From NCBI RefSeq assembly GCF_013030265.1, contig NZ_WPZQ01000002.1, forward strand, positions 62,001-126,000: a stretch of DNA of 64,000 nt, read 5' to 3'. Made by a program: the position numbers and the translations under genes. Position 1 is the first letter of the stretch, and each line of letters opens with the position of its first letter. Positions 9,157-18,290 of the stretch are shown here, piece by piece. This DNA comes from Ruegeria arenilitoris. GTDB taxonomy: Bacteria; Pseudomonadota; Alphaproteobacteria; Rhodobacterales; Rhodobacteraceae. A model generated the notes under the pieces. The model saw nothing but the letters and a program-made list of their open reading frames with translations. It made no database searches and was not told where the DNA came from.

Positions 9157-9711
9157 TTACTGGGTTTTGCGAAGCACGAACGCACCGTTGCCCCGCTGTT
9201 CCAGCGTATATTCTTGTTCTTGAGGGGTATTATTAACAGGATTTTCCATTTTTGCGAGTGCTAACCGCAGATTGTCACGGATTGCGTCACTTTCGCCATT
9301 GTCCAGGGCGTAGGCCCTTTGAAAGACCTGCGACGCCTCGGGATACTGACCGGTTTCCATCAGCAACACGCCCAGATTATTCCACGCCACAGGCCAGTCA
9401 GGCTCGTCTTCCACGGCGCGACGTAAAAGCGTTTCCGCCTGGCCCAGACGCCTGAGGCCCAGATTCGCTGTCCCAAGCGAAGTCAGGATTTGAGGGGTCA
9501 TCCCCTCATCCAAAGCAGCGCGGGTAAAAGACTCGAGCGCCAGCTCATATTCCCCTGCGGCCATCAGCCTGTTTCCGACGGTTAGCTCGTCCGCGGCTTC
9601 GCCCTTTGGGTCGACTCCGGGAGGGAAAGGGCCGTTGTTCAGACCGGTGTCAGTGCAAGAAGCCACCATGGTAAGAACCACGGTGGCCAAGATTGGAAAG
9701 TTGCGAAACAC
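9157..9711 (-). CDS. Second TPR lipoprotein of the tad locus
   Basis: This 184-residue protein starts at a GTG and has a lipoprotein signal ending in VASC near residue 19. Two to three TPR units follow (DELTVGNRLMAAGEYELALE, TPQILTSLGTANLGLRRLG, PVAWNNLGVLLMETGQYPEA). It is a shorter relative of the neighbouring TadD. The tandem arrangement suggests two outer-membrane TPR lipoproteins cooperate in secretin assembly (inference). AGGAG about 12 bases upstream of the GTG is a distant but plausible ribosome site. Confidence 0.82.
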   Translation of the reverse strand: MFRNFPILATVVLTMVASCTDTGLNNGPFPPGVDPKGEAADELTVGNRLMAAGEYELALESFTRAALDEGMTPQILTSLGTANLGLRRLGQAETLLRRAVEDEPDWPVAWNNLGVLLMETGQYPEASQVFQRAYALDNGESDAIRDNLRLALAKMENPVNNTPQEQEYTLEQRGNGAFVLRKTQ

Positions 9712-9748
9712 CCTGATAAAGACTCCTGTAGCAGGCCTAACGAAGGGA

Positions 9749-10750
9749 TTAGAGTCCCGAGTCGACCCCGCCGCCTTTTCCGAACTCCATGATGCCTTTT
9801 GCCGATGGACCGACCAGAATGATCAGAAGCGGGGGGACCGTCAGCATCATTGTGGCAAGTGTCATTTTGGTTGGCAACTTGTTCGCGGCTTCTTCGGCGC
9901 GCATCACGCGTTTGTCACGCATTTCGCCGGCATAGACCCGCAGGGCTTCGGCGATCGATGTACCAAATGCTGCCGATTGGATCATCACGGTTACAAATGC
10001 ACTGACATCCTGCACCCCGCAGCGTGTTCCGAAATCACGCAGAACCGTATCTTTGTCCTTACCGGCCTTCATTTCGTATGCGACCACTTCGAACTCCTGC
10101 GCGATGTCAGGGTAAGAACTTTGCATTTCCGCCGCCACTCGAACGATCGCCTGATCCATCGACTGACCCGCTTCGACACAGACAAGCATCAGGTCAAGTG
10201 CATCCGGGAAGCCCGCCGTAATCGCCTCCTGGCGCTCCGCGACACGTCGGGTAATCCAGTATTTCGGGATGAAGTAGCCGATACCGCCCGGGATCAGAAC
10301 GCGCATCGCCATCTGTTGACCAGTAAGCTCTTCTTCTCCGCTGGAGAACACTGTGATCAGCAGCACGCCGATCAACAGACCGGCAATGGCCAGGGCGAAC
10401 TGGGCAAAGTGGAAGAACCGCACCGCGTCTTTGGACTGATAGCCAGCCTGACGCAGCTTGAGTTGCATAGCAGACAGATCGTCTTCGTTCTGCGGCTCAA
10501 GAAAACTCGAGAATTTTTCGAGATTTTCGTTCCGCCCAGAGTTTCTGAGCTGGTCCTTTTTGCTCTTTTTTTCTTTCTTCGGCGCTGTATTCGAGCGCTG
10601 AAGCTTTTTCAGTGGGTCTTCGGGCTGATTCAGCATCAGCGGAACAGTCACCAGGATCATGAACAGACCTAAAACCCCAACAACGATAAGGGGTCCGAAT
10701 TCACCCAGCTGCTCTGTCAGCATGTCGTTTACATAGGTCAAGAATTCCAT
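9749..10750 (-). CDS. tadC: Tad pilus inner-membrane platform protein TadC
   Basis: The 333-residue protein has the T2SSF/GspF fold: an N-terminal membrane segment, a cytoplasmic helical domain with MRQAGYQ-like and AGQSMDQAIVRVAAEMQ repeats, and C-terminal membrane helices near TKMTLATMMLTVPPLLIILV. It anchors the CpaF ATPase to the membrane together with TadB. It follows tadB by 10 bp. The N terminus has a charged linker rich in Lys (residues about 48-70) between membrane segments. Confidence 0.93.
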   Translation of the reverse strand: MEFLTYVNDMLTEQLGEFGPLIVVGVLGLFMILVTVPLMLNQPEDPLKKLQRSNTAPKKEKKSKKDQLRNSGRNENLEKFSSFLEPQNEDDLSAMQLKLRQAGYQSKDAVRFFHFAQFALAIAGLLIGVLLITVFSSGEEELTGQQMAMRVLIPGGIGYFIPKYWITRRVAERQEAITAGFPDALDLMLVCVEAGQSMDQAIVRVAAEMQSSYPDIAQEFEVVAYEMKAGKDKDTVLRDFGTRCGVQDVSAFVTVMIQSAAFGTSIAEALRVYAGEMRDKRVMRAEEAANKLPTKMTLATMMLTVPPLLIILVGPSAKGIMEFGKGGGVDSGL

Positions 10751-10760
10751 CGGTGACTCC

Positions 10761-11729
10761 TCAGACCTTAATGTTGGTCAGAATTTTCATAACGATCACG
10801 TTCAGTGTCAGCATGATGCCGACAAAGAAGCAGGCCGGAATGAAGTATGGTTCATCTATGACCGTGTCATAGTAGTTCGGATCCTTCACCAGGATGAATA
10901 CCAGACAGACCAGCGGGAAACCGGACAGAAACTTACCGGACCATTGAGCCTCGGCGGTGATCGCTTTGACGCGTCTGAACAGACGAAAGCGTGCACGAAT
11001 AACCTGAGCAAGCCCGGCCAGAATATCGGCAAGGTTACCACCGGACTGTTGTTGGATCGCGACGGCAACGGCCAAAAAACGCAAATCCTGCATTCCCAGA
11101 CGTTCGGCCATATCCTTGAGAGCTTCACCCACGCTCCGGCCATATGCACATTCATCTGCAATGACGCCAAATTCCGTGCCCAAGGGATCCTGTACTTCGT
11201 TGGCAACAATCTGAACCGAAGATATGAACGGGTTACCAACGCGCAACGACCGAACCATGAGTTCCACGGCATCGGGCAATTGCTCTTCCATGAGCGCCAT
11301 ACGCTTTTTGGCTTTACTGTTTACCCAAGCATATACAGCGCCGATGCCGATCGCGACCGAGATAGCTGCACGCAAGACAGTATCGGCGGTGGTGCCAATG
11401 CTCAGCCCCATAAAGGCCAGACCAGACAGCAAAGCCATGATCATGATCAGTTGGCGGGGACTGAAGGCGATAGCCGCTTTCTGGGCCTTGTCAGCCAGCA
11501 ACGAGTAGAGCGGGATGCTCTGCGACTTCATGTGCTGCTGCATTTCCTTGCGCAGCTGTTCCAGCACCTGCTCACGGCCGACGCCCTTGTCGAGCATATC
11601 CAGCCGCCGGTTGACCCGGCTGTTCAAGCTGATCGATTTGCCAAACGCCACAAGGTAGATACCTTCGACCAGGAGCAAAACTCCGACGAAGATCACGACA
11701 TAGATAAGCGCCTCTACGGGCAGTTGCAT
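10761..11729 (-). CDS. tadB: Tad pilus inner-membrane platform protein TadB
   Basis: This is a 322-residue GspF-type membrane protein. It has an N-terminal helix (YVVIFVGVLLLVEGIYLVAF), a helical cytoplasmic core with LPDAVELMVRSLRVG and QQQSGGNLADILAGLAQVIR, and two C-terminal membrane helices. LPDA and QSGGNLA are hallmarks of TadB. It pairs with TadC to form the platform for pilus extension. The gene begins 11 bp after the cpaF stop codon. Confidence 0.94.
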   Translation of the reverse strand: MQLPVEALIYVVIFVGVLLLVEGIYLVAFGKSISLNSRVNRRLDMLDKGVGREQVLEQLRKEMQQHMKSQSIPLYSLLADKAQKAAIAFSPRQLIMIMALLSGLAFMGLSIGTTADTVLRAAISVAIGIGAVYAWVNSKAKKRMALMEEQLPDAVELMVRSLRVGNPFISSVQIVANEVQDPLGTEFGVIADECAYGRSVGEALKDMAERLGMQDLRFLAVAVAIQQQSGGNLADILAGLAQVIRARFRLFRRVKAITAEAQWSGKFLSGFPLVCLVFILVKDPNYYDTVIDEPYFIPACFFVGIMLTLNVIVMKILTNIKV

Positions 11730-11740
11730 ATCCGGATCTC

Positions 11741-13189
11741 CTACACTGTGGTGGGTTCGTAGATCGACGAGGGCAGATCAAAGCCCCACAGCCGGAACCG
11801 CTCGGAATAGTGGCTGCGTACACCTGTCGCGGTAAAGTGACCGATGATCTTGTTGTCTGGAGTCAAGCCAACGCGTTGAAAACGAAAGATTTCCTGCATG
11901 GAAATCACATCACCTTCCATGCCGGTGATCTCGGTGATCGAGGTCATCCGACGCGAGCCGTCCTGCAAACGGCTAGCCTGTACGATCAGGTTCACAGCCG
12001 ATGAGATCTGGCTGCGGACCGCTTTGATCGGCATCTCGATACCGGCCATCGCGATCATGTTCTCCAGACGTGAGATACCGTCGCGGGCCGAGTTGGCGTG
12101 AATTGTGGTCATTGATCCGTCGTGGCCGGTGTTCATGGCCTGCAACATGTCGATAACCTCGGCGCCACGCGTCTCGCCCACGATAATGCGGTCAGGACGC
12201 ATACGCAGGGCGTTTTTCAGACAGTCGCGCGGGCTGACCTCGCCTTTGCCCTCGACGTTGGGCGGGCGGCTTTCCATCCGACCTACATGGGTCTGCTGCA
12301 GCTGAAGTTCCGCTGTATCCTCAATCGTCAGGATGCGTTCAGCATCATCGATGAAGCTGGACAAAGCGTTGAGAGTGGTTGTTTTACCAGAACCCGTACC
12401 GCCCGAAACGATAACGTTCAGACGGGTCGAGACGGCAGCCTGCAAATAAGCTGCCATTTCTTCCGTAAACGCACCAAAATTGACCAGATCGTCGATGCCA
12501 AGCTTGTCTTTTTTGAACTTACGAATGGAAACCAGTGAGCCATCAACCGCAATCGGCGGCACCATCGCGTTGAAACGCGAGCCATCAGCAAGACGGGCGT
12601 CAACATAAGGATTTGATTCATCGACGCGACGACCCACAGCGGATACGATCTTGTCGATGATCCGCATCAGGTGCTTTTCGTCTTTAAAGGTAATGTCGCT
12701 GACTTCCAGCTTGCCGAATCGTTCGACAAAGATCTGTTGCGGACCATTGACAAGAATATCGTTGACCGTGTCGTCGCGCAGCAATGTCTCCAGCGGACCA
12801 AGGCCGGTCACCTCGTCATAGAGTTCCTTGTTGAGCTGCGTCCGGTCCTCGCGATTGAGAACGATATTGCGTGTTTCGAGAACTTCGCTGGCAATTGCGC
12901 TGATCTCGGTCCGCAGTTCCGCCTCAGCAGCATTTTCCAGAGCCGCGAGGTTCAGGTTTTCCAAAAGCTCCCGGTGCAGCTCGATCTTGATCTCACCCAA
13001 ACGCTCTTTGCGTTTGCGTTCCCGATCAGATCCCGTCACCTCGGCTGCCTTCTTTTGCAGCGGCTTGCGAGCGATTGCGTTAGATTTTGCTGCCGCTGGC
13101 GCAGCTGCGGCATCAGGGGTTGGCGCCGGAGCGTTGGTCGCCGTTTCAACCGGCTGTCCGGCGGGTTGTTTCTTATATCGTGAAAACAC
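11741..13189 (-). CDS. cpaF: Tad pilus assembly ATPase CpaF/TadA
   Basis: This 482-residue type II/IV secretion ATPase powers Flp pilus extension. Walker A GGTGSGKT is at 263-270, followed by [11 protein letters not shown], the Walker B region [20 protein letters not shown] and the His box MTTIHANS. The N terminus (first ~60 residues) is a low-complexity Ala/Pro/Lys linker, common in CpaF. The start is a GTG with GGGGGAG about six bases upstream. It lies between cpaE and tadB. Confidence 0.96.
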   Translation of the reverse strand: MFSRYKKQPAGQPVETATNAPAPTPDAAAAPAAAKSNAIARKPLQKKAAEVTGSDRERKRKERLGEIKIELHRELLENLNLAALENAAEAELRTEISAIASEVLETRNIVLNREDRTQLNKELYDEVTGLGPLETLLRDDTVNDILVNGPQQIFVERFGKLEVSDITFKDEKHLMRIIDKIVSAVGRRVDESNPYVDARLADGSRFNAMVPPIAVDGSLVSIRKFKKDKLGIDDLVNFGAFTEEMAAYLQAAVSTRLNVIVSGGTGSGKTTTLNALSSFIDDAERILTIEDTAELQLQQTHVGRMESRPPNVEGKGEVSPRDCLKNALRMRPDRIIVGETRGAEVIDMLQAMNTGHDGSMTTIHANSARDGISRLENMIAMAGIEMPIKAVRSQISSAVNLIVQASRLQDGSRRMTSITEITGMEGDVISMQEIFRFQRVGLTPDNKIIGHFTATGVRSHYSERFRLWGFDLPSSIYEPTTV

Positions 13190-13212
13190 TGCGGCTCCCC
13201 CTCGGGCTGATG

Positions 13213-14448
13213 TTAGGCTGCTTCGGCGTCACTTGTGCCCAGGCTATGCAGCGATTTCGCAAGTTTTGCGATTTCCCGACGTAACGGGTTTTTGGCCGCT
13301 GAACTGGACAGGGGCAGACCGTGATCGCCACTTTGCATGACTGGCTTTCCGCCATCAGGCAGTTGCAGATCGATTGAAATGCCCAGGCTTTCGCCCATGC
13401 GTTTGACCCGACTTTTACCATTCAGGTCGGTGAATTTGGGGGCCCGGTTCAAAGCAAAGCGAAGCTTGTTGAACGGCAGCTCTTCGGCTTGCAATGCGCG
13501 TTTCAGGCGCAATGCGTTCTGAGCAGAGCGCATATCCAGCTCGATAAGGGCGAAATATACATGCGCAGCTTGCAAAACGGTTTCAGACCAGTGGACCAGC
13601 GTTTTGGGCATATCTACGATGACATAATCAAAGTGGGCGCGGGCCGTATCGATTACACGCTGTACATCTTCAGGGGTGATGATATCCAGCGGCACCATAT
13701 CCGACGGTGCAGTCAGCACTTCCATCTTTTCTTCGTAAGTCTGCAATGCAGTGCCGAATACTTCCTCGTCCATTGAGGCCGTATCGGACAGCATCTCGAA
13801 CACCGTCTCGCGACGGGGCAGGTCAAGATACGTCGAGATTGTGCCATATTGCAGGTCCAGATCGATAAGGCATACTTTGGGGGCATCCTTGTCGGACACC
13901 GTTGCCAACTCCCAGGCCAGATTGACCGCAAATGTGGTCGAACCGACACCGCCGGCCAGACCTTGAACGACAAAAAGCGCACCTTCTTTGGAATCCCCGT
14001 TCGACAGATGCACAGCGTCAGCTTGCGGTACATGAACCGGATCCGGCTTGTTCATCCGGTCTATTGCTTCCTGCAACTCGTTTTCCGGAAGAGGGTAGGG
14101 GACGAATTCGTCAGCACCTTTGCGCAGCAATTGATGCAATGACGCAGGGGTCACATCTTCGGCGATGAGAACAACCTTGATCTTCTTTTCCTTGGCCTGC
14201 GAGATGATCTCGCCCATCAGGGTCAGGTTGTCTTCGTCTTCGCCGTCAATCGCGAGGGCAACGAACTGAAGCGATTCGGCTTCGGGCTGGCTGAAGAAGG
14301 CGAGCGCTTCGGCAAAACCTAGATCCCCCCAACGCTCCCCCAGCGCAGCTTCCATGTCTTCGATCAACAGATCAAAATTCTGGACATCACGGCTGATCGT
14401 GCAGGCCAGGATGGCAGTATTTTCGTCTTGCGGCGTGGCGCTCGTCAT
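13213..14448 (-). CDS. cpaE: Pilus localisation ATPase-like protein CpaE/TadZ
   Basis: The protein has an N-terminal receiver-like domain (about 10-130) followed by a ParA/MinD-like domain. Its P-loop (about 165-172) reads AGGVGSTT: the usual catalytic Lys of GKT is replaced by Ser, a deviation often seen in TadZ, which positions the pilus apparatus at a pole. The DLDLQYGTISTYLDL and DYVIVDMPKTL segments keep the deviant-ParA layout. I prefer the ATG at 14448 over the GTG at 14454 because GAGGAT is well spaced only for the ATG. The gene is 411 residues long. Confidence 0.9.
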   Translation of the reverse strand: MTSATPQDENTAILACTISRDVQNFDLLIEDMEAALGERWGDLGFAEALAFFSQPEAESLQFVALAIDGEDEDNLTLMGEIISQAKEKKIKVVLIAEDVTPASLHQLLRKGADEFVPYPLPENELQEAIDRMNKPDPVHVPQADAVHLSNGDSKEGALFVVQGLAGGVGSTTFAVNLAWELATVSDKDAPKVCLIDLDLQYGTISTYLDLPRRETVFEMLSDTASMDEEVFGTALQTYEEKMEVLTAPSDMVPLDIITPEDVQRVIDTARAHFDYVIVDMPKTLVHWSETVLQAAHVYFALIELDMRSAQNALRLKRALQAEELPFNKLRFALNRAPKFTDLNGKSRVKRMGESLGISIDLQLPDGGKPVMQSGDHGLPLSSSAAKNPLRREIAKLAKSLHSLGTSDAEAA

Positions 14449-14617
14449 AAACACAATCCTCGTCGTGAGAGCGCAGCAAACGAGAGAACGTCGAAGATCG
14501 CTATTCGGTCTGCTGTCGCCCTAAAGCGGTCAATTCTGGCCGCAGGTCACCCTATTGTTCGCAAATTCACTCGAAACTTGGGCGAGAATTTGGCGCAAAA
14601 GAACCAATTGTAGGGAA

Positions 14618-14638
14618 TTGGGCGACGATGCCGCCCAA
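14618..14638 (-). terminator. Hairpin after the ompA-like gene
   Basis: TTGGGCG-N7-CGCCCAA lies eight bases past the stop codon of the OmpA-like gene on the minus strand. There is no long T-run, so termination is probably partial. The 190-bp gap to cpaE may therefore contain an additional promoter. Confidence 0.45.
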
Positions 14639-14645
14639 TCTGGAC

Positions 14646-15284
14646 TTATTGTCCGCCGCCGCCGCCGCCGCCGTCGCCGCCATCATCCGCTTGGATGATG
14701 CTGATGGCGGTCGCGCTTTCGACGTACTCGCGATAGATGACTTCGGCGTACTTGCCGTCCAGCACCAGCGGATGCTTGTCGAAGAAGCCTGAGACTTCGG
14801 TAACAGTGCGGCGATTCCGGCGATCCCGATCCTGCGTTGCAACAAGAGGTCTCGTCTTTCCGAAGGAAACGACAGCCTCAAGCCGCGATCGTGAAATCCC
14901 CTGCTGGGCAAAGAACGATACAACCGCCTGGGCGCGTCGCATGCCCAAGCTCTTATTGTAGCCGGCCGAACCAACAGCGTCGGTATGCCCGTATACACGG
15001 AACCGCGCCTCGGGGAACTGTTTGATCCAGTCCGCCTGCTGCAACAGAATGCGCTGAGCTGATGCGTCCAGTTGGGCGCTGTCAAAGGCAAAGTTTATCT
15101 GGCTCGGTACTTCTGCCGCAAAGCGACGCGCCAGAATCTGCCCGTATGTCAGTTGGCCGGTCATCACCAGAGTGTTGTGATGACCTGCGTTACCGAAAGT
15201 ACCCTGATCGATTTCATAGCCAGCTTCGCGAGTACAACCAGCGACAGCGACTGTAAGACCCAGTGTTAAGATCCACTTCTGCAT
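14646..15284 (-). CDS. OmpA-family lipoprotein of the tad locus, with poly-glycine C terminus
   Basis: Starting at the ATG at 15284 (GAGAGG upstream) the protein has a lipoprotein-like signal (TVAVAGC) and an OmpA/MotB peptidoglycan-binding domain. Marks are INFAFDSAQLDASAQRILLQ, FRVYGHTDAVGSAGYNKSLGMRRA and VVSFGKTRPL. It ends in an unusual acidic/glycine tail of about twelve residues encoded by repeated GCC/GGC-type triplets. OmpA-like proteins are regular members of alphaproteobacterial tad loci and may tether the secretin to the cell wall. It begins 18 bp after cpaC. Confidence 0.9.
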   Translation of the reverse strand: MQKWILTLGLTVAVAGCTREAGYEIDQGTFGNAGHHNTLVMTGQLTYGQILARRFAAEVPSQINFAFDSAQLDASAQRILLQQADWIKQFPEARFRVYGHTDAVGSAGYNKSLGMRRAQAVVSFFAQQGISRSRLEAVVSFGKTRPLVATQDRDRRNRRTVTEVSGFFDKHPLVLDGKYAEVIYREYVESATAISIIQADDGGDGGGGGGGQ

Positions 15285-15301
15285 TGGTCCTATCCTCTCA
15301 A

Positions 15302-16708
15302 TCAATCCAGCACGTAGCCGTAGGAATTGCCAAAGCCTTGTTTGGCGACTTCCGAGGCTGCGCCGCTGCCATCGCGCGTCGTCCGTGAGACTTTGCCATT
15401 CACGAACAGATCGAATTCGCTGGGCGGTTTTACCCGATCCGTGGGTAGCGCCAGCGCTTCGCCACGTGTCGGAGATACCAGATGTGCGGTTACGATAATC
15501 ATGAGTTCACTTTGCTGACGCTGATATTGAGAGCTGCGGAACAGCGACCCAAGGACCGGAACGTCACCCAACCACGGGACCTGGTTGTTCGAGTCAGTAA
15601 AGTTGTCCTGAATCAAGCCCGCAATGGCAAAACTCTCACCGTCCCGCAATTCAACGGTTGTTCTCGTGGTGCGGGTGATGAAGCTTGGAACACGGTCGCC
15701 GTTGATAGTGAATTCCGAGTTAGGATCGATGCTCGACACCACAGCACCCATTTCCAGGTTGATCACATCGCTGTCTGTAACCCGCGGCACGAACAGCAAT
15801 TGCACGCCAAACGTCTTGTATTCGATGGCAACAACACCGTCATCCTGCGGAACCGGAATTGGCACCTCGCCACCTGCAAGGAATTCCGCTTCCTGCCCAG
15901 ACAAGGCTGACAGATTCGGTTCCGCCAGGCTGCGAGCCAAGCCTTTGGCCTCCAGCGCCTCAAGCAACAAACGAACTTGCGTCGATCCTACACCGAAACC
16001 AAAGAGAATGGCGCCGGTATTCGTCTGTGTCAGAGGAATGTTGTTGTTCAGTGCATTGTTAAGAGCGAAATTAGTGTTCAGGCCATTGAAGCCGCCCGTC
16101 ACGTCGCCCCCTCTAAAGCCAAGCGAAGCTGTTAAGCTCTTTGCAACCGACCGGTTCATTTCGGCAAACCGGACTTTCATCATAACCTGCTGTACGCCAC
16201 CGACACTCATTAGATTCGATACGCGCTCAGGTGCATACCGTTCCGCCAGTTCCAGTGCTCGTGCCAATCGAGCCGAGCTGGACACAACACCCGAAAGCAC
16301 GATGCCGTCATTTGCGGTCCGAACTTCGATTCGCTCATTCGGAAGAATCTGGCGAAGTCTCTCTTTAAATTCAGAGACATCCGGTGCAACGCGCACCCGG
16401 ACGTTCGTGATTAGGTTACCTGCGCCATCAAACAGGGTCAGCGTGGTCAGACCGGGCGCTTTACCAAGAACATAGATTGTGCGGTCTGAAAGCGAGGAGA
16501 TATCAGCGATGCCTGCGTTGGCGATGCTGAGTTCCGCGAACGGCTGTTCGCTTTCTACCACGATTGCGCGGTTCATCGGAACATCCAGCGTTTCAGCTGT
16601 TCCGTTTTTAACCACGCGAATGTTTTCTGCCCAGGCGGCATTGCCAACTGGGCTCATAACAAGTGCCATCCCCAACAGGGATGCACTAATCCAGGAACGT
16701 ATTGTCAT
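15302..16708 (-). CDS. cpaC: Tad outer-membrane secretin CpaC (RcpA)
   Basis: I place the start at the ATG at 16708 (GGAGAG upstream), which gives a signal peptide ending near GNAAWA|EN. The N-terminal pilus-assembly domain, a BON-like segment (FKERLRQILPNERIEVRTANDGIVLSG) and the secretin domain follow. The secretin region has LAEPNLSALSGQEAEFLAGG, VPIPVPQDD and the closing VPWLGDVPVLGSLF and ELMIIVTAHLV. It forms the outer-membrane channel for the Flp pilus. About 468 residues, normal for the family. Confidence 0.95.
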   Translation of the reverse strand: MTIRSWISASLLGMALVMSPVGNAAWAENIRVVKNGTAETLDVPMNRAIVVESEQPFAELSIANAGIADISSLSDRTIYVLGKAPGLTTLTLFDGAGNLITNVRVRVAPDVSEFKERLRQILPNERIEVRTANDGIVLSGVVSSSARLARALELAERYAPERVSNLMSVGGVQQVMMKVRFAEMNRSVAKSLTASLGFRGGDVTGGFNGLNTNFALNNALNNNIPLTQTNTGAILFGFGVGSTQVRLLLEALEAKGLARSLAEPNLSALSGQEAEFLAGGEVPIPVPQDDGVVAIEYKTFGVQLLFVPRVTDSDVINLEMGAVVSSIDPNSEFTINGDRVPSFITRTTRTTVELRDGESFAIAGLIQDNFTDSNNQVPWLGDVPVLGSLFRSSQYQRQQSELMIIVTAHLVSPTRGEALALPTDRVKPPSEFDLFVNGKVSRTTRDGSGAASEVAKQGFGNSYGYVLD

Positions 16709-16903
16709 GTGACCTGCCTCTCCGATCACCACTCGATTTTTTTGGGTCTTGCGCCCTATGGTGCCAAACACTGCGCGAATTCGGGATTTATTGCAATAAT
16801 CAATGGTTTCCGGAATTTTCCTTATGTGGATAATGCGCAACATTCCAATAGATAAGGCCACACGATACGTGTGGCCTTTACCTGTTAACAGACTGAATTG
16901 ATG

Positions 16904-17785
16904 TCAGTTTGTGCAGGGAATCTCTGTTGTGACTGTCTCTCCGCCGCGGCGTGTGCGGATGGTGCAGACTTTTTCCTGAACAGGCTGGACTTTAGGAGCC
17001 TCTTCTTCGATTCCCAGCAGCTTTCTTTGGTCAACTTCGATCGCGGATGCGATGGTTTCGTCCTGCACGCCAACCAGCGCCAGAGAAAGACGTCCTGTGT
17101 TTTGTGCTTGTGCCAAAGCAGCGATCTGTTCGGGCGTCGCCGCAACGGTTACCGTACGTGCGATCGTTGTTCCGGTGACGTCGGAACCGGCGGTCTGGTC
17201 CACCGCAATCAGCTGAATGTTGGTTTGAATCAGTCGGGTTATTTCCCCGTCAGCGCCCTGAACAGCACCGCGCAGCGAGCCGGTCCAGTAAACATCGACA
17301 ATATCGTCCGGACGCAGGAAGCCTGAAACGCCCGATGCGACGTCAACGCTGATGGCGAATGCGCGCATGCCCTTTTCAAGACGAGAGGTCAGGCCAGCTG
17401 CTTCACCGGGTTTGGTGACCTTAACCTCCATCAAAGCTTCGTCTTTCTCCATTGTGCGTAAGACGAATCGGTCGCCGTTTGCGATTTCAGGGAACAGAAT
17501 CGTCATATCGGTAAAGCTGCCTTCGGGAACAGCGGTCTCAGGCCACTCAACCAACCGGACATCTTCTTTCGTCAGCGGTTCGCCGTATTTAAGTGTGCGA
17601 TTCGATACGACGACCTCGACGGTCGGAACGACATCAACCTTGGCATTGGCCAAGGCTTCCTGGGCGGCCTGCCGTTCACGCGCCAGCTGGGCCTGATACT
17701 CAGAAATATAGTTGCGGGCCATGTAGACGGCACCACCGGCCAATGCGACCCCAACGATCAGGACAAGTCCAAATACAGCACGCAT
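16904..17785 (-). CDS. cpaB: Pilus assembly protein CpaB/RcpC
   Basis: The 293-residue protein begins with a single membrane anchor (FGLVLIVGVALAGGAVYMA). An SAF-type domain follows (VVSNRTLKYGEPLTKEDVRLVEWP), then the RcpC domain with GMRAFAISVDVASGVSGFLRPDDIVDVYWTG in its central part. CpaB/RcpC proteins are periplasmic and affect secretin assembly and pilin display. The C terminus has two Cys (VCTIRTRRG and IPCTN) that could form a disulfide. A 195-bp gap separates it from cpaC. Confidence 0.93.
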   Translation of the reverse strand: MRAVFGLVLIVGVALAGGAVYMARNYISEYQAQLARERQAAQEALANAKVDVVPTVEVVVSNRTLKYGEPLTKEDVRLVEWPETAVPEGSFTDMTILFPEIANGDRFVLRTMEKDEALMEVKVTKPGEAAGLTSRLEKGMRAFAISVDVASGVSGFLRPDDIVDVYWTGSLRGAVQGADGEITRLIQTNIQLIAVDQTAGSDVTGTTIARTVTVAATPEQIAALAQAQNTGRLSLALVGVQDETIASAIEVDQRKLLGIEEEAPKVQPVQEKVCTIRTRRGGETVTTEIPCTN

Positions 17786-17942
17786 TCGCGTCCCCTTGTA
17801 TTACTGTTACTCTAGGCAAATCTCCACACGAGGTGCGGATTCATCTCGATTGGGTATAGATACGAATTGTGTCGAAAAGGGGGACAATCGGAGATTTTCT
17901 TCGGGTTCTCGATTAAACGGACTACAACACCGAAATAGTCTC

Positions 17943-17965
17943 GGGAAAGGGCGATTTACGCCCCT
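17943..17965 (-). terminator. Weak terminator-like hairpin after flp1
   Basis: Read on the minus strand just beyond the flp1 stop, GGGGCG-TAAAT-CGCCC is followed by TTT. The stem is short, so partial readthrough into cpaB is likely. Confidence 0.4.
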
Positions 17966-17968
17966 TCT

Positions 17969-18160
17969 TTAAAAGTTAGGCCGTCTGATCTCGATATTTG
18001 CGAGGGCCGAACCAGTTTGCGAATCCACGTGCTGAAAAGATGTCGAGAGACTCGCATAAGCAATTGCTCCAAGGCCCACGACAGCAGCAGTCAGGACAAC
18101 CCAGTCTACAGTGACGGCACCGTCTTCGTTCGAAAGAAACTCGGCTAGATTGATCGGCAT
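17969..18160 (-). CDS. flp: Flp-type pilin 1
   Basis: The 63-residue prepilin has a 14-residue hydrophilic leader ending in EDG, then a hydrophobic segment AVTVDWVVLTAAVV. Cleavage after Gly14 by CpaA is expected. Asp and Trp occupy the positions where classic Flp pilins carry Glu and Tyr/Phe. The C-terminal half (about 20 residues) differs from the second pilin. The ribosome site is weak compared with flp2, so this copy may be less expressed (inference). Confidence 0.9.
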   Translation of the reverse strand: MPINLAEFLSNEDGAVTVDWVVLTAAVVGLGAIAYASLSTSFQHVDSQTGSALANIEIRRPNF

Positions 18161-18193
18161 AGTTTCACCAGATTGGCAGCGATTTTATAAACA

Positions 18194-18225
18194 GGGGCCA
18201 CGCCTTCGACGAAAGGCGCGGCCCC
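18194..18225 (-). terminator. Strong hairpin between the two pilin genes
   Basis: GGGGCC-A-CGCCTT, a six-base loop, then AAGGCG-C-GGCCCC, gives twelve pairs with one internal mismatch. On the minus strand it is followed by TGTTTATAAAAT. It probably limits or protects transcripts of flp2 so that the major pilin is made in excess of the downstream machinery. Confidence 0.6.
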
Positions 18226-18290
18226 CAGATAGCTTGGTCAACCATACAGCCTATAGAATAGTACTGGAGGTTGGTGTGACTAAGATTAAC

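Noticed and set aside
9635-10672. 345-codon plus-strand frame opposite tadC
   Set aside because: TadC is clear on the minus strand; the plus frame is His/Arg-rich noise.
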